This document shows positions 55,363 through 64,000 of a stretch of DNA of 64,000 nt, piece by piece. The notes beneath the pieces are model-generated. The model did not search any database. It was not told where the DNA came from and saw only the letters and a program-made list of their open reading frames with translations. Origin of the DNA: Neptunicoccus cionae (GTDB lineage Bacteria > Pseudomonadota > Alphaproteobacteria > Rhodobacterales > Rhodobacteraceae); NCBI RefSeq assembly GCF_014643735.1, contig NZ_BMKA01000003.1:248001-312000 (forward strand), given 5' to 3'. The first letter of the stretch is position 1. Each line of letters starts with the position of its first letter. The translations under genes were made by a program, and so were the position numbers.

Positions 55363-56273
55363 ATGACAGCCCCTCACTCCCGCGGCCTTTTGAATTGGAG
55401 CCTTCTGCTGCTGTTGGGCATGATCTGGGGCGCTTCCTTTATGGGGTCCAAATTTGCGCTTTCCGGGTTCGGGCCATTTACGGTTGCTGCGCTGCGGATC
55501 GCGCTCGGGGCGGTTGCGCTGACGGTGATGATCTATGCGCTGGGGCGGACGTTGCCTGCGTGGTCGGGGCCGAACGGAAAACGGATCTGGCTGCATTGTC
55601 TGGGTATGGCGTTGTTTTCAAACGCAATTCCCTTCACCCTGCTAAGCTGGGGGCAACTGCGGGTGACGTCAGGGTTTGCGGGGATCACCATGGCAGTCGT
55701 GCCATTGCTGGTTCTGCCGCTCGCATTTCTGTTGGTGCCCGGAGAGCAGATGAGCCTGCGTAAAATCATCGGGTTTTGTGTTGGTTTCGCAGGAACAATT
55801 GTGCTGATCGGGATTGACGCGCTGAGCCTGTCAGGTGCTGATCTGGAAGGGATTGCGCGGCTTGCCTGTGTCGCGGCTGCGAGCTGTTATGCGATCGGGT
55901 CTATCATCACACGCCTTTGTCCGCCCGTGTCGAACATGGGGTTTGCGGCTGGCGCCCTTCTGCTGGCCAGCGGCATCATGGTGCCTTTGGCCTTCTTGAT
56001 TGAAGGGGTGCCACATGCGCCAACTGGTGAGGCGATCTGGGGTGTCCTATATCTTGGAGTGTTTCCGACAGCACTGGCAACAATCATGCTGGTGACTGTG
56101 ATTAACTCTGCCGGGCCCAGCTTTCTGTCGATGGTGAATTACCAGGTTCCGGTCTGGGCCGTTGTCTTTGGCGTATTGTTGCTGGGCGAGCCCCTGCCCG
56201 GCCAGTTCCTATGGGCCTTGGGATTGATCCTGCTGGGACTTGCCATCAGCCAAGTCCGCTTTCGCAGAATTGT

Positions 56274-56277
<4 letters not shown>
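55363..56277 (+). CDS. EamA-family drug/metabolite transporter (second copy)
   Basis: A 304-residue ten-helix DMT protein. It starts LLNWSLLLLLGMIWGASFMGSKFALSGFG and shares conserved segments with the protein encoded at 53207. Ends 4 bases inside a convergent exported FG-GAP gene. Confidence 0.88.
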
Positions 56278-57394
<1,117 letters not shown>

Positions 57395-57462
57395 TCAGCG
57401 AAAGATTTGAGGACCAGTGCTTTTCACATCTCCACGCGGTTTATTGCGCGCGTCGACTAAAT

Positions 57463-57477
57463 GTTCTATATTTGTTC
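57463..57477 (+). promoter_or_regulatory. LexA/SOS box GTTC-N7-GTTC
   Basis: GTTC (57463-57466), seven bases TATATTT, GTTC (57474-57477) is an exact match to the alphaproteobacterial LexA box. It ends 2 bases before the next ATG at 57480, so LexA binding would block transcription or translation initiation of that gene. Confidence 0.75.
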
Positions 57478-57479
57478 TT

Positions 57480-57860
57480 ATGCGCAAATCCAATCTCTGG
57501 CCCCGACCACCCCATGCCCTGCCCCATAACCGCCTGAAAGAGCCTCCTCAAGGCGCGTTGATCTGTGTGGCGGGGCTGGTTCTGGTGCGTCAAAGGCCTG
57601 GGACAGCTAAGGGCGTCATTTTCATAACCCTCGAAGATGAAACAGGAATTTGCAATGTCATCGTCTGGCAGAATGTCTACCAACGCTTCCGCCGTGCCGT
57701 GGTTGCGGGCCGGCTTTTGCGTGTAACGGGCAAAATCCAGCGCGAGGGGAAAGTGGTGCATGTGATTGCCCAGCATATTGAAGACATCTCTGGCCTGCTG
57801 GACCGACTGACGGGGCCCGACGACATCACCGCAACAAAAGCCGCCGAAAACCGGGGCTGA
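57480..57860 (+). CDS. stand-alone OB-fold protein equal to the C-terminus of DnaE2
   Basis: A 126-residue protein. Residues 27-105 (GLVLVRQRPGTAKGVIFITLEDETG, then NVIVWQNVYQRFRRAVVAGRLLRVTGKIQREGKVVHVIAQHIEDIS) match the OB-fold at the C-terminal end of the error-prone polymerase DnaE2. The polymerase, PHP and fingers domains are absent. An SOS box lies just before the ATG, exactly where the imuA-imuB-dnaE2 cassette of related species is controlled. Either an internal deletion left promoter and tail, or it is a small SOS-induced nucleic-acid-binding protein. The ATG at 57480 is chosen because of the SOS box; the frame start at 57417 would put the box inside the coding region. Confidence 0.78.
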   Translation: MRKSNLWPRPPHALPHNRLKEPPQGALICVAGLVLVRQRPGTAKGVIFITLEDETGICNVIVWQNVYQRFRRAVVAGRLLRVTGKIQREGKVVHVIAQHIEDISGLLDRLTGPDDITATKAAENRG

Positions 57861-57921
57861 GTCACAAAACGCTTGTCTTAATGGTCGACCCGTTTAATTT
57901 CCAACAAAAACGAGACCGCAG

Positions 57922-58473
57922 ATGGCACACCGCAGGCATATTCTTTCTTTGACCACGCTGGCCATGTTGTCCTGTGCCACCGTCGCGCAAGGCGGACAGA
58001 TCGTGTCCAGACTGACCCATCCCGATCATGCCAAACTGCCTAAAAATGCCGGACCCACCGACTGTTTCGGGCATGAATTTACGCCCGCAGTGATAGAGAC
58101 CGTCACCGAGAAGATACCGCTCAAACCTGCCCGTCTGGCGGTTGATCTGGAAACCGGTAAAACCACAATCATTCGCAAGGCCACATTCAAAACGATGACC
58201 ATGCAGCGGATCGTTACCCCCCGAAGCGAGCAATGGTTTCCGGCGGTGTGTCCTCATAAATATACGGAAAATTTTGTGCAAAGTCTGCAACGCGCGCTTA
58301 AAGCACGGGGATTCTATTCCGGTACTTTGACAGGCTGGATGGATGAAGAAACCAAAATTGCGGTCAAACTATACCAGCGCAAACTAAACCTAGACTCTGG
58401 GATTGTCGCCAAAACAACGGCAGAAGAATTCGGACTGGTCTCTCATAGTGACTTTGATGGCATAAAAAATTAG
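57922..58473 (+). CDS. exported protein with peptidoglycan-binding domain
   Basis: A 183-residue protein with a signal peptide (residues 1-24, ending AQGG) and a C-terminal peptidoglycan-binding fold: SLQRALKARGFYSGTLTGWMDEETKIAVKLYQRKLNL. The middle region (about 40-110) contains two cysteines and resembles no domain I know. Likely periplasmic or surface anchored. Independent of its neighbours by orientation and spacing. Confidence 0.8.
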   Translation: MAHRRHILSLTTLAMLSCATVAQGGQIVSRLTHPDHAKLPKNAGPTDCFGHEFTPAVIETVTEKIPLKPARLAVDLETGKTTIIRKATFKTMTMQRIVTPRSEQWFPAVCPHKYTENFVQSLQRALKARGFYSGTLTGWMDEETKIAVKLYQRKLNLDSGIVAKTTAEEFGLVSHSDFDGIKN

Positions 58474-58500
58474 GCGCCACCCAATTGCGGAAGCGCCTAA
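58462..58500 (-). terminator. cysE terminator (minus strand)
   Basis: The arms TTAGGCGC (58470-58477) and GCGCCTAA (58493-58500) form an 8-bp stem, followed on the minus strand by a run of T (58464-58469). It lies 39 bases past the cysE stop. Confidence 0.8.
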
Positions 58501-58538
58501 CATTATAACAACACTTTCAATATGTTGCATTGCGAAGC

Positions 58539-59345
58539 TTACTGATAATTCAGCAATTGATCCATTGACTGCGATGGCTGTGAACAACCGGCCTCTCCGA
58601 CAATCTTGGCCGGAACCCCGGCAACTGTCTTGCAGGGCGGAATTTCCTGAAGCACCACAGAACCCGCTGCGATCCGGCTGCAATACCCGATGCGAATATT
58701 GCCAAGCACTTTGGCACCGGCCCCGATCAACACGCCGTTTTCGATCTTGGGATGCCGGTCACCATCCGCTTTGCCCGTACCGCCAAGCGTCACGGAATGC
58801 AGCATAGAAACATTGTCCCCGACCACAGCCGTTTCGCCAATCACGATCGAATGGGCGTGATCAATCATGATCCCACGTCCAACAACCGCGCCCGGATGAA
58901 TATCCACTCCGAACACCTCGGATGACCGCATCTGGAAGAACTGGGCCATTCCGTGGCGGTTGTTCATCCACAACCAATGGGCCACGCGGTAAACCTGAAC
59001 CGCCTGAAATCCTTTAAAGAAAAGGATCGGCTGTATCAGTCGATGGCAGGCAGGGTCCCGTTCAAAAACCGCTGTCAGGTCCGCACGCGCCGCCTCTCCC
59101 AAGGTGGGATCGCTGGCGTAAGCCTCGTCAATCAGTTCGCGCAGGATCTGCGTCGGCATCTCGTCAGACGAAATCTTCAGCGCCATGCGATAGCTGAGAA
59201 CTTTTTCAAGGGAGTTGTGGTGCAGCACGCCGGAATGGACAAGACCGCCGAGAATTGGTTCTTCCTCGACCATTTGCGCTGCATCGGTGCGGATACGGGA
59301 CCAAACCGGGTCAAGTTCCGCGATTTTCTGGGCATTTTGTGTCAT
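58539..59345 (-). CDS. cysE: serine O-acetyltransferase
   Basis: A 268-residue enzyme that acetylates L-serine to O-acetylserine, the first step of cysteine synthesis. It has an N-terminal helical domain (DPVWSRIRTDAAQMVEEEP) and a C-terminal left-handed beta helix of hexapeptide repeats (GVDIHPGAVVGRGIMIDHAHSIVIGETAVVGDN), including the catalytic DHAH motif. Followed by a clear terminator. Confidence 0.95.
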   Translation of the reverse strand: MTQNAQKIAELDPVWSRIRTDAAQMVEEEPILGGLVHSGVLHHNSLEKVLSYRMALKISSDEMPTQILRELIDEAYASDPTLGEAARADLTAVFERDPACHRLIQPILFFKGFQAVQVYRVAHWLWMNNRHGMAQFFQMRSSEVFGVDIHPGAVVGRGIMIDHAHSIVIGETAVVGDNVSMLHSVTLGGTGKADGDRHPKIENGVLIGAGAKVLGNIRIGYCSRIAAGSVVLQEIPPCKTVAGVPAKIVGEAGCSQPSQSMDQLLNYQ

Positions 59346-59475
59346 TTTTTGATCTCGCGTAAAAGCTGGTTACTTCAGACCTACGCGACATTCCCGCCAA
59401 ATACAATTTTGGATTTGTGATGGAGGTCATCACAATATCGGGTGTTTTAACAACTTCGCCCTGTGTCCATACGGT

Positions 59476-59775
59476 TTAACCGCTGTTGGCGAGTCCGGCG
59501 CGGAACGCCAAAACGGTTTCCAAAGCACGGATCAAACAGTCCCCGTAATCAGGGTCATCCAATCGCCGCTCTTGCGCTTTGGGGACCGACTGGCAACAGG
59601 ACTGTAGCGTCCCGTTGCCATAGAGTGGATGCGCGCGGCCTTTGCATTTCCGATACCGGTCCGCACGCGCCGTAAAGGCCACGATACGCCTCGCAGCGCA
59701 TTTACGCTGCGCGCTCGGAAGAGCCAGCAGACAGCAGGCTAGCGCGACAATGTCCTGATGCAACACAGCCCGCAT
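59476..59775 (-). CDS. small protein next to the gene transfer agent cluster
   Basis: A 99-residue protein, related to small proteins usually encoded right after the GTA tail genes in Rhodobacteraceae, by my recollection of the neighbourhood. It has a conserved DPDYGDCLIRALETVLAFRAG end and a central RADRYRKCKGRAHPLYGNG. No membrane segment. Function unknown. It starts 17 bases after the large GTA gene, suggesting the same transcript. Confidence 0.65.
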   Translation of the reverse strand: MRAVLHQDIVALACCLLALPSAQRKCAARRIVAFTARADRYRKCKGRAHPLYGNGTLQSCCQSVPKAQERRLDDPDYGDCLIRALETVLAFRAGLANSG

Positions 59776-59792
59776 AACATCCTCCTGATCCG

Positions 59793-62700
59793 TTAAATCT
59801 GCACAGTTAAGGTCGAGATTGCCCCGACACCGAATTTCTCGGACACCTGCGCAACTTGGACGAACACCTCACTTGAAACCCCGTCCTCAACCTGCATCGC
59901 AGCGGAGTAACCCCATTCGGCGGTCTCAACCAATTCGCTGCGAACAACCTCCGAACCACTAAGAATTTCAACGCGGTAAAGCTCCTGTGCCTCTCCCAAG
60001 GACACGTCGAGCCCTTCCCAACTGTCCCCGTCGATTCGTGTACGCCTGATCCAGCTTACATGGATGGTATCCGAACTGTCCCGCATCCCTTGCAGATGCA
60101 CCGGAGACAGGGGCCGCAGCGCCACCAAATCAAAGCTCTCGGTCCGCGTAGCATAGGTCGGATCTCCGACAGGCTTACCAGTCGGCCCACTTCGGTAGTA
60201 TTTCTCGATCCCGCGATCCGCTTCCCGATGCTGCAGCTGGTCGGGTATCCGGTCCAGAAACACCAGTTCGGACCCTTGCGGCCAAACGTCCGGCATCTCG
60301 GCATCGCTGCCCAACTGCCCCCGCAACAAACCGCGCAAAATATAACTGCCGTCGGTTTGTAGCTCAGCGTCGCGGTATTGGAACAACTCCCACCCCACCG
60401 CCGCTCCCGTCCCGATTGCGACACCGTTCGAACCGTTCAGCACGTCCAACGCGCTACGTCCGTCCAAGGCACCGCTTGAAATCTTTACCCGAACCGAATT
60501 CACCTCATCCCAAAGCCCCACAGGCCCGCAGGGAAGATCTGTCAATGTCCGCCCGATCCTTGCGGGCGTTTCAATCACGGTATCAAGCACATAGCCTTCA
60601 TCGCTTGCAGATTTGAACACCGCCACACTGTCCGGCCAAGGCGCCCCTGCAGCCACCACGTAAGGCGCGGTAGACTCCTGATCGGCCTCAAGTATCGGCA
60701 AATCCAGAAAGCGCAGCACGACACCCCGCGTTGGTTGAAGCACCGAAACCATCCCGATGGTGGAACTTGCGTCTTTCTGTTTATAAACAGACTGTTCAAC
60801 CCGCACCGCCTCTACTTCGCGCGCGCCCTGCTCTGCGATCCGCTCAATTCTGTAGGTCCCAACCGTTCCCCCATCCTCAAGTTTGATGACATCACCTGCA
60901 ACCAGCCCCAGCACACTTGGCGGTAAGGACAGCTTTATTTCATCCTGCGCCACCCGCGCCGACACCAGCCAGCGGCTCGCCAGATTGGCCCCCGCACCCG
61001 GCCGCAGCGCGACAGGAAGCGACACATGGGACGTGGAGCGGCTGATATCATCCGACAGAATAAATTCGGACGTGGCAGTCTGGTAATCCCGCGTTTCATC
61101 CCAGAACGAAACCCGCACACGCCCCGCAGTTTCAGCCTCCGGCGCACGGGTTTTAGCGATGACCGAAGCCCCCCCCACCACCACGAGATCTGAGGGCACC
61201 GCAGTGAAAGCAATCTGCTCGCTCCGGTTTTTAAAGCCCAGCTTACCGTCGACTTCAGCGCAAGAAAAATCATACGCCAGCATCAGGGGCTGCAAGCTCT
61301 GCCGTCCTGTCTCTACCGAGGTCATGGCAAAGCCGATAGTCGACCCGTAAAGCTCTGATACATCAATGTTTTGCTGTCCTGAAATTTCGCAGACTTCAGA
61401 CACAATCGCCCCCAACGACTGATCCGAAAACCGCCCCGTGATCCAATGCCCGCGCCCGTGATTGTCACCATCGCTCCACACATCCAGCCGGTTCGGAAAA
61501 TCCGGCCAGGGCCGCGCGTCCCATGCCCAGACATGGCTGTTCACAATATCCACCATCGGCCCGAAATACACGTCCGACACGGGGTTATTACCGGCCTCCA
61601 GCCAATGCCCGTAGGTGGCGCGCAAGTACTGTGCCTGCATCAAAGTATCGACTGCCCCGTCCGAATAATACGGCAACGCGGATTCTGATGATTTCGGATC
61701 GAAAAACACATTCGGCTGGTTCGCTCCCTTGTCCACCGCAGGACATCCCAGTTCGGTAAAGCGGATCGGCTTGGATTTGCGCTGCCAGTTTGTCGGAACG
61801 CTCTGCCGGACACCGCCCAAACGGTTGTAATGCTCCTTGCTCCACCAACTGACCAAATCCTTGTAGCGGAACACCCAAGGCTCTCCGTAAGTGCCATCCG
61901 TTATCGGAATGCGGTCCTGCGCGTCCCGCCCAGCCGCATCGGCATAATACCAGTCAAACCCCTCACCACCCGCTACATTCTTGCGCAGATAGTCCACGGA
62001 ATAGATGGAGCCCTCGCCCTCATCCAGATGACCCAATTCATCCCGCCAATCCGCCAGCGGCATGTAATTATCGATCCCGATATAGTCGATCTCTGCCTGC
62101 GCCCAAAGCGGATCAAGGTGGAATAATACATCCCCCGATCCGTCAGCCGGATGATAGCCGAAGTACTCCGACCAATCCGCTGCATAGCCGATCTTGACCT
62201 CAGCCCCCAACACCGCCCGCACATCCTGTGCCAGCTGCTGCAAGGCCAGCACAGCGGGAAAACTGTTCACACCATCCCTGATCCGCGTCAAGCCGCGCAT
62301 TTCCGAACCAATGTTGAAGGCCTCGACCCCGCCCGCCGCAAGACACAGATGGGCGTAATGCAGAATAAACCGGCGATAACTCCACTCCGCAGGGCCGCTG
62401 TAATTCACAGCCCCTTCGACGACAGAAAAATCCGAAACAGCCGCAGTCCCGAAGAAGGCAGCAACCTCCGCCTCTGCCGCTGGTGTTTTGTCACTGGTGC
62501 CGTCCTGACCAGCCGCTTTCGCCGTCGTAATCCGTCCGCGCCAAGGCATCACAGGCTGGTCAGGATCATCGGAATATGGATCAGGCAACCCGTTCCCATC
62601 CTGAACATCCATCAGGATAAAAGGGTAGAAAACAACACTCTGCCCAACTTCTTTCATGTGTTCGATCGCTTCCAACACCGCCCCGTCCGCAGGCGTCCCA

Positions 62701-63716
62701 CCATAGGCAGGCCGCCCCCCGTCAAAACTGACCAGACTGGCTGCCGAACGGGGCACGCCAGAGACCACCCAAGGCATCGGATCGCCGTCCACCTCCGTCT
62801 GCTCCACACGGGGCGTCAGGCTACAAGACCCGCACCTCAGGTCATCTCCGAACCAGCTCACCACGAGCGAAACAGAAGCGATATTCGGCACGTCCTGCGC
62901 CAGATCCTCCAGCGCATGTACCAGATCGGTGTCCCCCCGCGGAGAGTTCACATTGGCAAAAGCCCCGTCCCCGAAATCGCCCGGATATTCCACTGGCGTC
63001 ACCGCCAGCGAATACTCCCCCGTACCCGGTATCAGACAAACACCGGTAATATCCCGCGACGGATCATCCAGCGTTGCGTGTTCAGGCTGTGCCTTGCGAA
63101 ACACCTCGAAGTTAAACTGGGGAATCCGGTTTCCGAACGGCCCGAGATCAAGGTCTTCAAACACAATATACGCCGTCCCGCGATAGCTTGGCGCATTCTC
63201 AAGCCCCTCAATCGCCGCAATGGTCGGATCAGGCGCCTGCGTTTCATCTCCGCGATAAAACGCAATCGACAGACCATCGCGGCTGACCTCCTGCCCGTCC
63301 GCCCAAATCCGTCCGATTTTATCCACAACGCCTTCGCCCAGCGCAAACGCAACATTGACCGTATAGGAATAAGCCTTCGTCGTTACCTTAGCCCCGCCTG
63401 AACCCTTGCCACCGCCCGATGTTTGCGTGTTCACATGTTCCTCAAACCGGCTCGCCCAGATCAGATGCCCCGCAATCCGCGCGCGTCCCATGACCCGTGG
63501 CACAGCCGCGCCCTCGCTCACCCCTTGCAGACGGAAACTCTCCAAACGTCCGGTCTCGACCACCTGACTGCCAGAGCCGAGGATTTTCTGGTCGATTACC
63601 CCGCCAAGGCTTGCCCCGACAGCCTTGCCAATCGCCGCCCCCGTTAAACCCAGCACAGTGCCCCCGAAAGTGCCACCGATCGCAGCACCCGCTGCTGATA
63701 ACAATATCGTCGCCAT
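59793..63716 (-). CDS. gene transfer agent tail/baseplate multidomain protein
   Basis: A 1307-residue protein of the Rcc01698/gp15 type. It has an N-terminal glycine-rich hydrophobic segment (ILLSAAGAAIGGTFGGTVLGLTGAAIGK), a GTA TIM-barrel domain (about 430-770: FNIGSEMRGLTRIR, IGYAADWSEYFGYHPADGSGDVLFHLDPLWA, and IDYIGIDNYMPLADW), phage-tail-like domains and a C-terminal adhesion-like domain with WIRRTRIDGDSWEG. In gene transfer agents this large protein forms part of the tail tip/baseplate that contacts recipients. The ATG at 63716 (MATILLS) is preferred to the frame start at 63767 because it overlaps the preceding gene's stop by one base. Confidence 0.92.
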   Translation of the reverse strand: MATILLSAAGAAIGGTFGGTVLGLTGAAIGKAVGASLGGVIDQKILGSGSQVVETGRLESFRLQGVSEGAAVPRVMGRARIAGHLIWASRFEEHVNTQTSGGGKGSGGAKVTTKAYSYTVNVAFALGEGVVDKIGRIWADGQEVSRDGLSIAFYRGDETQAPDPTIAAIEGLENAPSYRGTAYIVFEDLDLGPFGNRIPQFNFEVFRKAQPEHATLDDPSRDITGVCLIPGTGEYSLAVTPVEYPGDFGDGAFANVNSPRGDTDLVHALEDLAQDVPNIASVSLVVSWFGDDLRCGSCSLTPRVEQTEVDGDPMPWVVSGVPRSAASLVSFDGGRPAYGGTPADGAVLEAIEHMKEVGQSVVFYPFILMDVQDGNGLPDPYSDDPDQPVMPWRGRITTAKAAGQDGTSDKTPAAEAEVAAFFGTAAVSDFSVVEGAVNYSGPAEWSYRRFILHYAHLCLAAGGVEAFNIGSEMRGLTRIRDGVNSFPAVLALQQLAQDVRAVLGAEVKIGYAADWSEYFGYHPADGSGDVLFHLDPLWAQAEIDYIGIDNYMPLADWRDELGHLDEGEGSIYSVDYLRKNVAGGEGFDWYYADAAGRDAQDRIPITDGTYGEPWVFRYKDLVSWWSKEHYNRLGGVRQSVPTNWQRKSKPIRFTELGCPAVDKGANQPNVFFDPKSSESALPYYSDGAVDTLMQAQYLRATYGHWLEAGNNPVSDVYFGPMVDIVNSHVWAWDARPWPDFPNRLDVWSDGDNHGRGHWITGRFSDQSLGAIVSEVCEISGQQNIDVSELYGSTIGFAMTSVETGRQSLQPLMLAYDFSCAEVDGKLGFKNRSEQIAFTAVPSDLVVVGGASVIAKTRAPEAETAGRVRVSFWDETRDYQTATSEFILSDDISRSTSHVSLPVALRPGAGANLASRWLVSARVAQDEIKLSLPPSVLGLVAGDVIKLEDGGTVGTYRIERIAEQGAREVEAVRVEQSVYKQKDASSTIGMVSVLQPTRGVVLRFLDLPILEADQESTAPYVVAAGAPWPDSVAVFKSASDEGYVLDTVIETPARIGRTLTDLPCGPVGLWDEVNSVRVKISSGALDGRSALDVLNGSNGVAIGTGAAVGWELFQYRDAELQTDGSYILRGLLRGQLGSDAEMPDVWPQGSELVFLDRIPDQLQHREADRGIEKYYRSGPTGKPVGDPTYATRTESFDLVALRPLSPVHLQGMRDSSDTIHVSWIRRTRIDGDSWEGLDVSLGEAQELYRVEILSGSEVVRSELVETAEWGYSAAMQVEDGVSSEVFVQVAQVSEKFGVGAISTLTVQI

Positions 63717-64000
63717 TAGCCCCTCCTCTCGGGAAATTCGAATTGCGCTACGATCCGACGGGACCAAGCGCGCGTCAGAGGCGTTTCAACCACCCCCTTG
63801 CCACTGTAGGCATGTAAAACCGTTGGCAGACCCGCCTTGGCTGGCCCCAGAAAACCCAGATGCTTGGCCACTCCACGCCGACGCATCCGGAACAACACCA
63901 CATCGCCAGCCCGTGCAGGACAGACAGGCACAGCCACCAAATGCCGCCGCGCCACGCGCCACAACCGTTCCTGCCCCGAAGGTTCCGACCAATCCGCAGT
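63716..64000 (-). CDS. gene transfer agent NlpC/P60 peptidase (5' end outside window)
   Basis: The visible 94 residues of a GTA gp14-type protein, read to the window edge with no start. It has RPxHLVAV, ARAGDVVLFRMRRRGVAKHLGFL and VLHAYSGKGVVETPLTRAWSRRI, typical of the NlpC/P60 cell-wall peptidase in GTA tails. The His in KHLG is the active-site histidine position. The stop overlaps the start of the next gene (TAATG). Confidence 0.85.
   Translation of the reverse strand, partial: TADWSEPSGQERLWRVARRHLVAVPVCPARAGDVVLFRMRRRGVAKHLGFLGPAKAGLPTVLHAYSGKGVVETPLTRAWSRRIVAQFEFPERRG

Overview
The window looks like a chromosomal segment of a marine alphaproteobacterium of the Rhodobacteraceae (Roseobacter group). 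Several features point there independently: the tail of an RcGTA-like gene transfer agent cluster at the right end, a circularly permuted two-piece tmRNA whose tag reads ANDNRAPVALAA next to an alpha-type sspB, a GTTC-N7-GTTC SOS box, a TTAA-N7-TTAA CtrA site, Hint-domain proteins, DUF1194 and SseB-like proteins, and the gene repertoire in general. There is no rRNA, no recognisable insertion sequence and no CRISPR array.

Layout. 1-2.8 kb: the end of an RTX/VWA exported protein, an M48 peptidase and a BLUF photoreceptor. 3-4.8 kb: leuA behind a leucine-rich leader peptide. 5-10.5 kb: the rod-shape operon mreB-mreC-mreD-mrdA(PBP2)-rodA, followed by a 2-hydroxyacid dehydrogenase. 11.5-14.5 kb: SseB-like protein, uracil-DNA glycosylase family protein, and an ArsR repressor with a metal(loid)-type permease. 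14.5-22.6 kb: an eleven-gene minus-strand Mrp/Mbh-like antiporter operon with a split MrpA and three large antiporter-type subunits. 22.9-27.6 kb: capsule export (kpsT, kpsE-like), kdsA and a phosphohexomutase. 27.7-30.3 kb: BON-MscS channel and a YhiN-type flavoprotein. 30.3-31.6 kb: two identical tRNA-Gln(UUG) genes in inverted orientation around a single unknown gene.

31.8-39.9 kb is accessory in character: DUF3179 protein, small membrane proteins, an orphan PD-(D/E)XK-like protein, thyX, a two-gene surface-lipoprotein system (TbpB-like lipoprotein plus a Slam-like TPR/DUF560 outer-membrane protein), a DUF1194 VWA protein, and a tungstate-type binding protein divergent from a ModE-like regulator across a perfect palindrome. 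39.9-41 kb holds ssrA and sspB, the two partners of trans-translation quality control. 41-47.3 kb: TPR protein, fumC, two Hint-domain proteins and an RHH protein. 47.2-53 kb: cytochrome P450 with a membrane hydrolase, ccdA, tusA, two Lrp/AsnC regulators and ilvC. 53-59.4 kb: two EamA transporters around a LysR regulator, FG-GAP protein, 2Fe-2S ferredoxin, an SOS-controlled stand-alone DnaE2 tail, a peptidoglycan-binding protein and cysE. 59.5-64 kb: end of the gene transfer agent cluster.

The most interesting items are the Slam-like lipoprotein export pair, the Mbh-ordered Mrp operon, the tRNA-Gln inverted repeat cassette, the duplicated tmRNA 3' segment, the SOS box driving only a DnaE2 C-terminal OB fold, and a possible RNA switch with mutually exclusive hairpins over the start of the first Hint gene, which also lies behind a CtrA site. 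All functions are assigned by reading the sequence; no database search was run.
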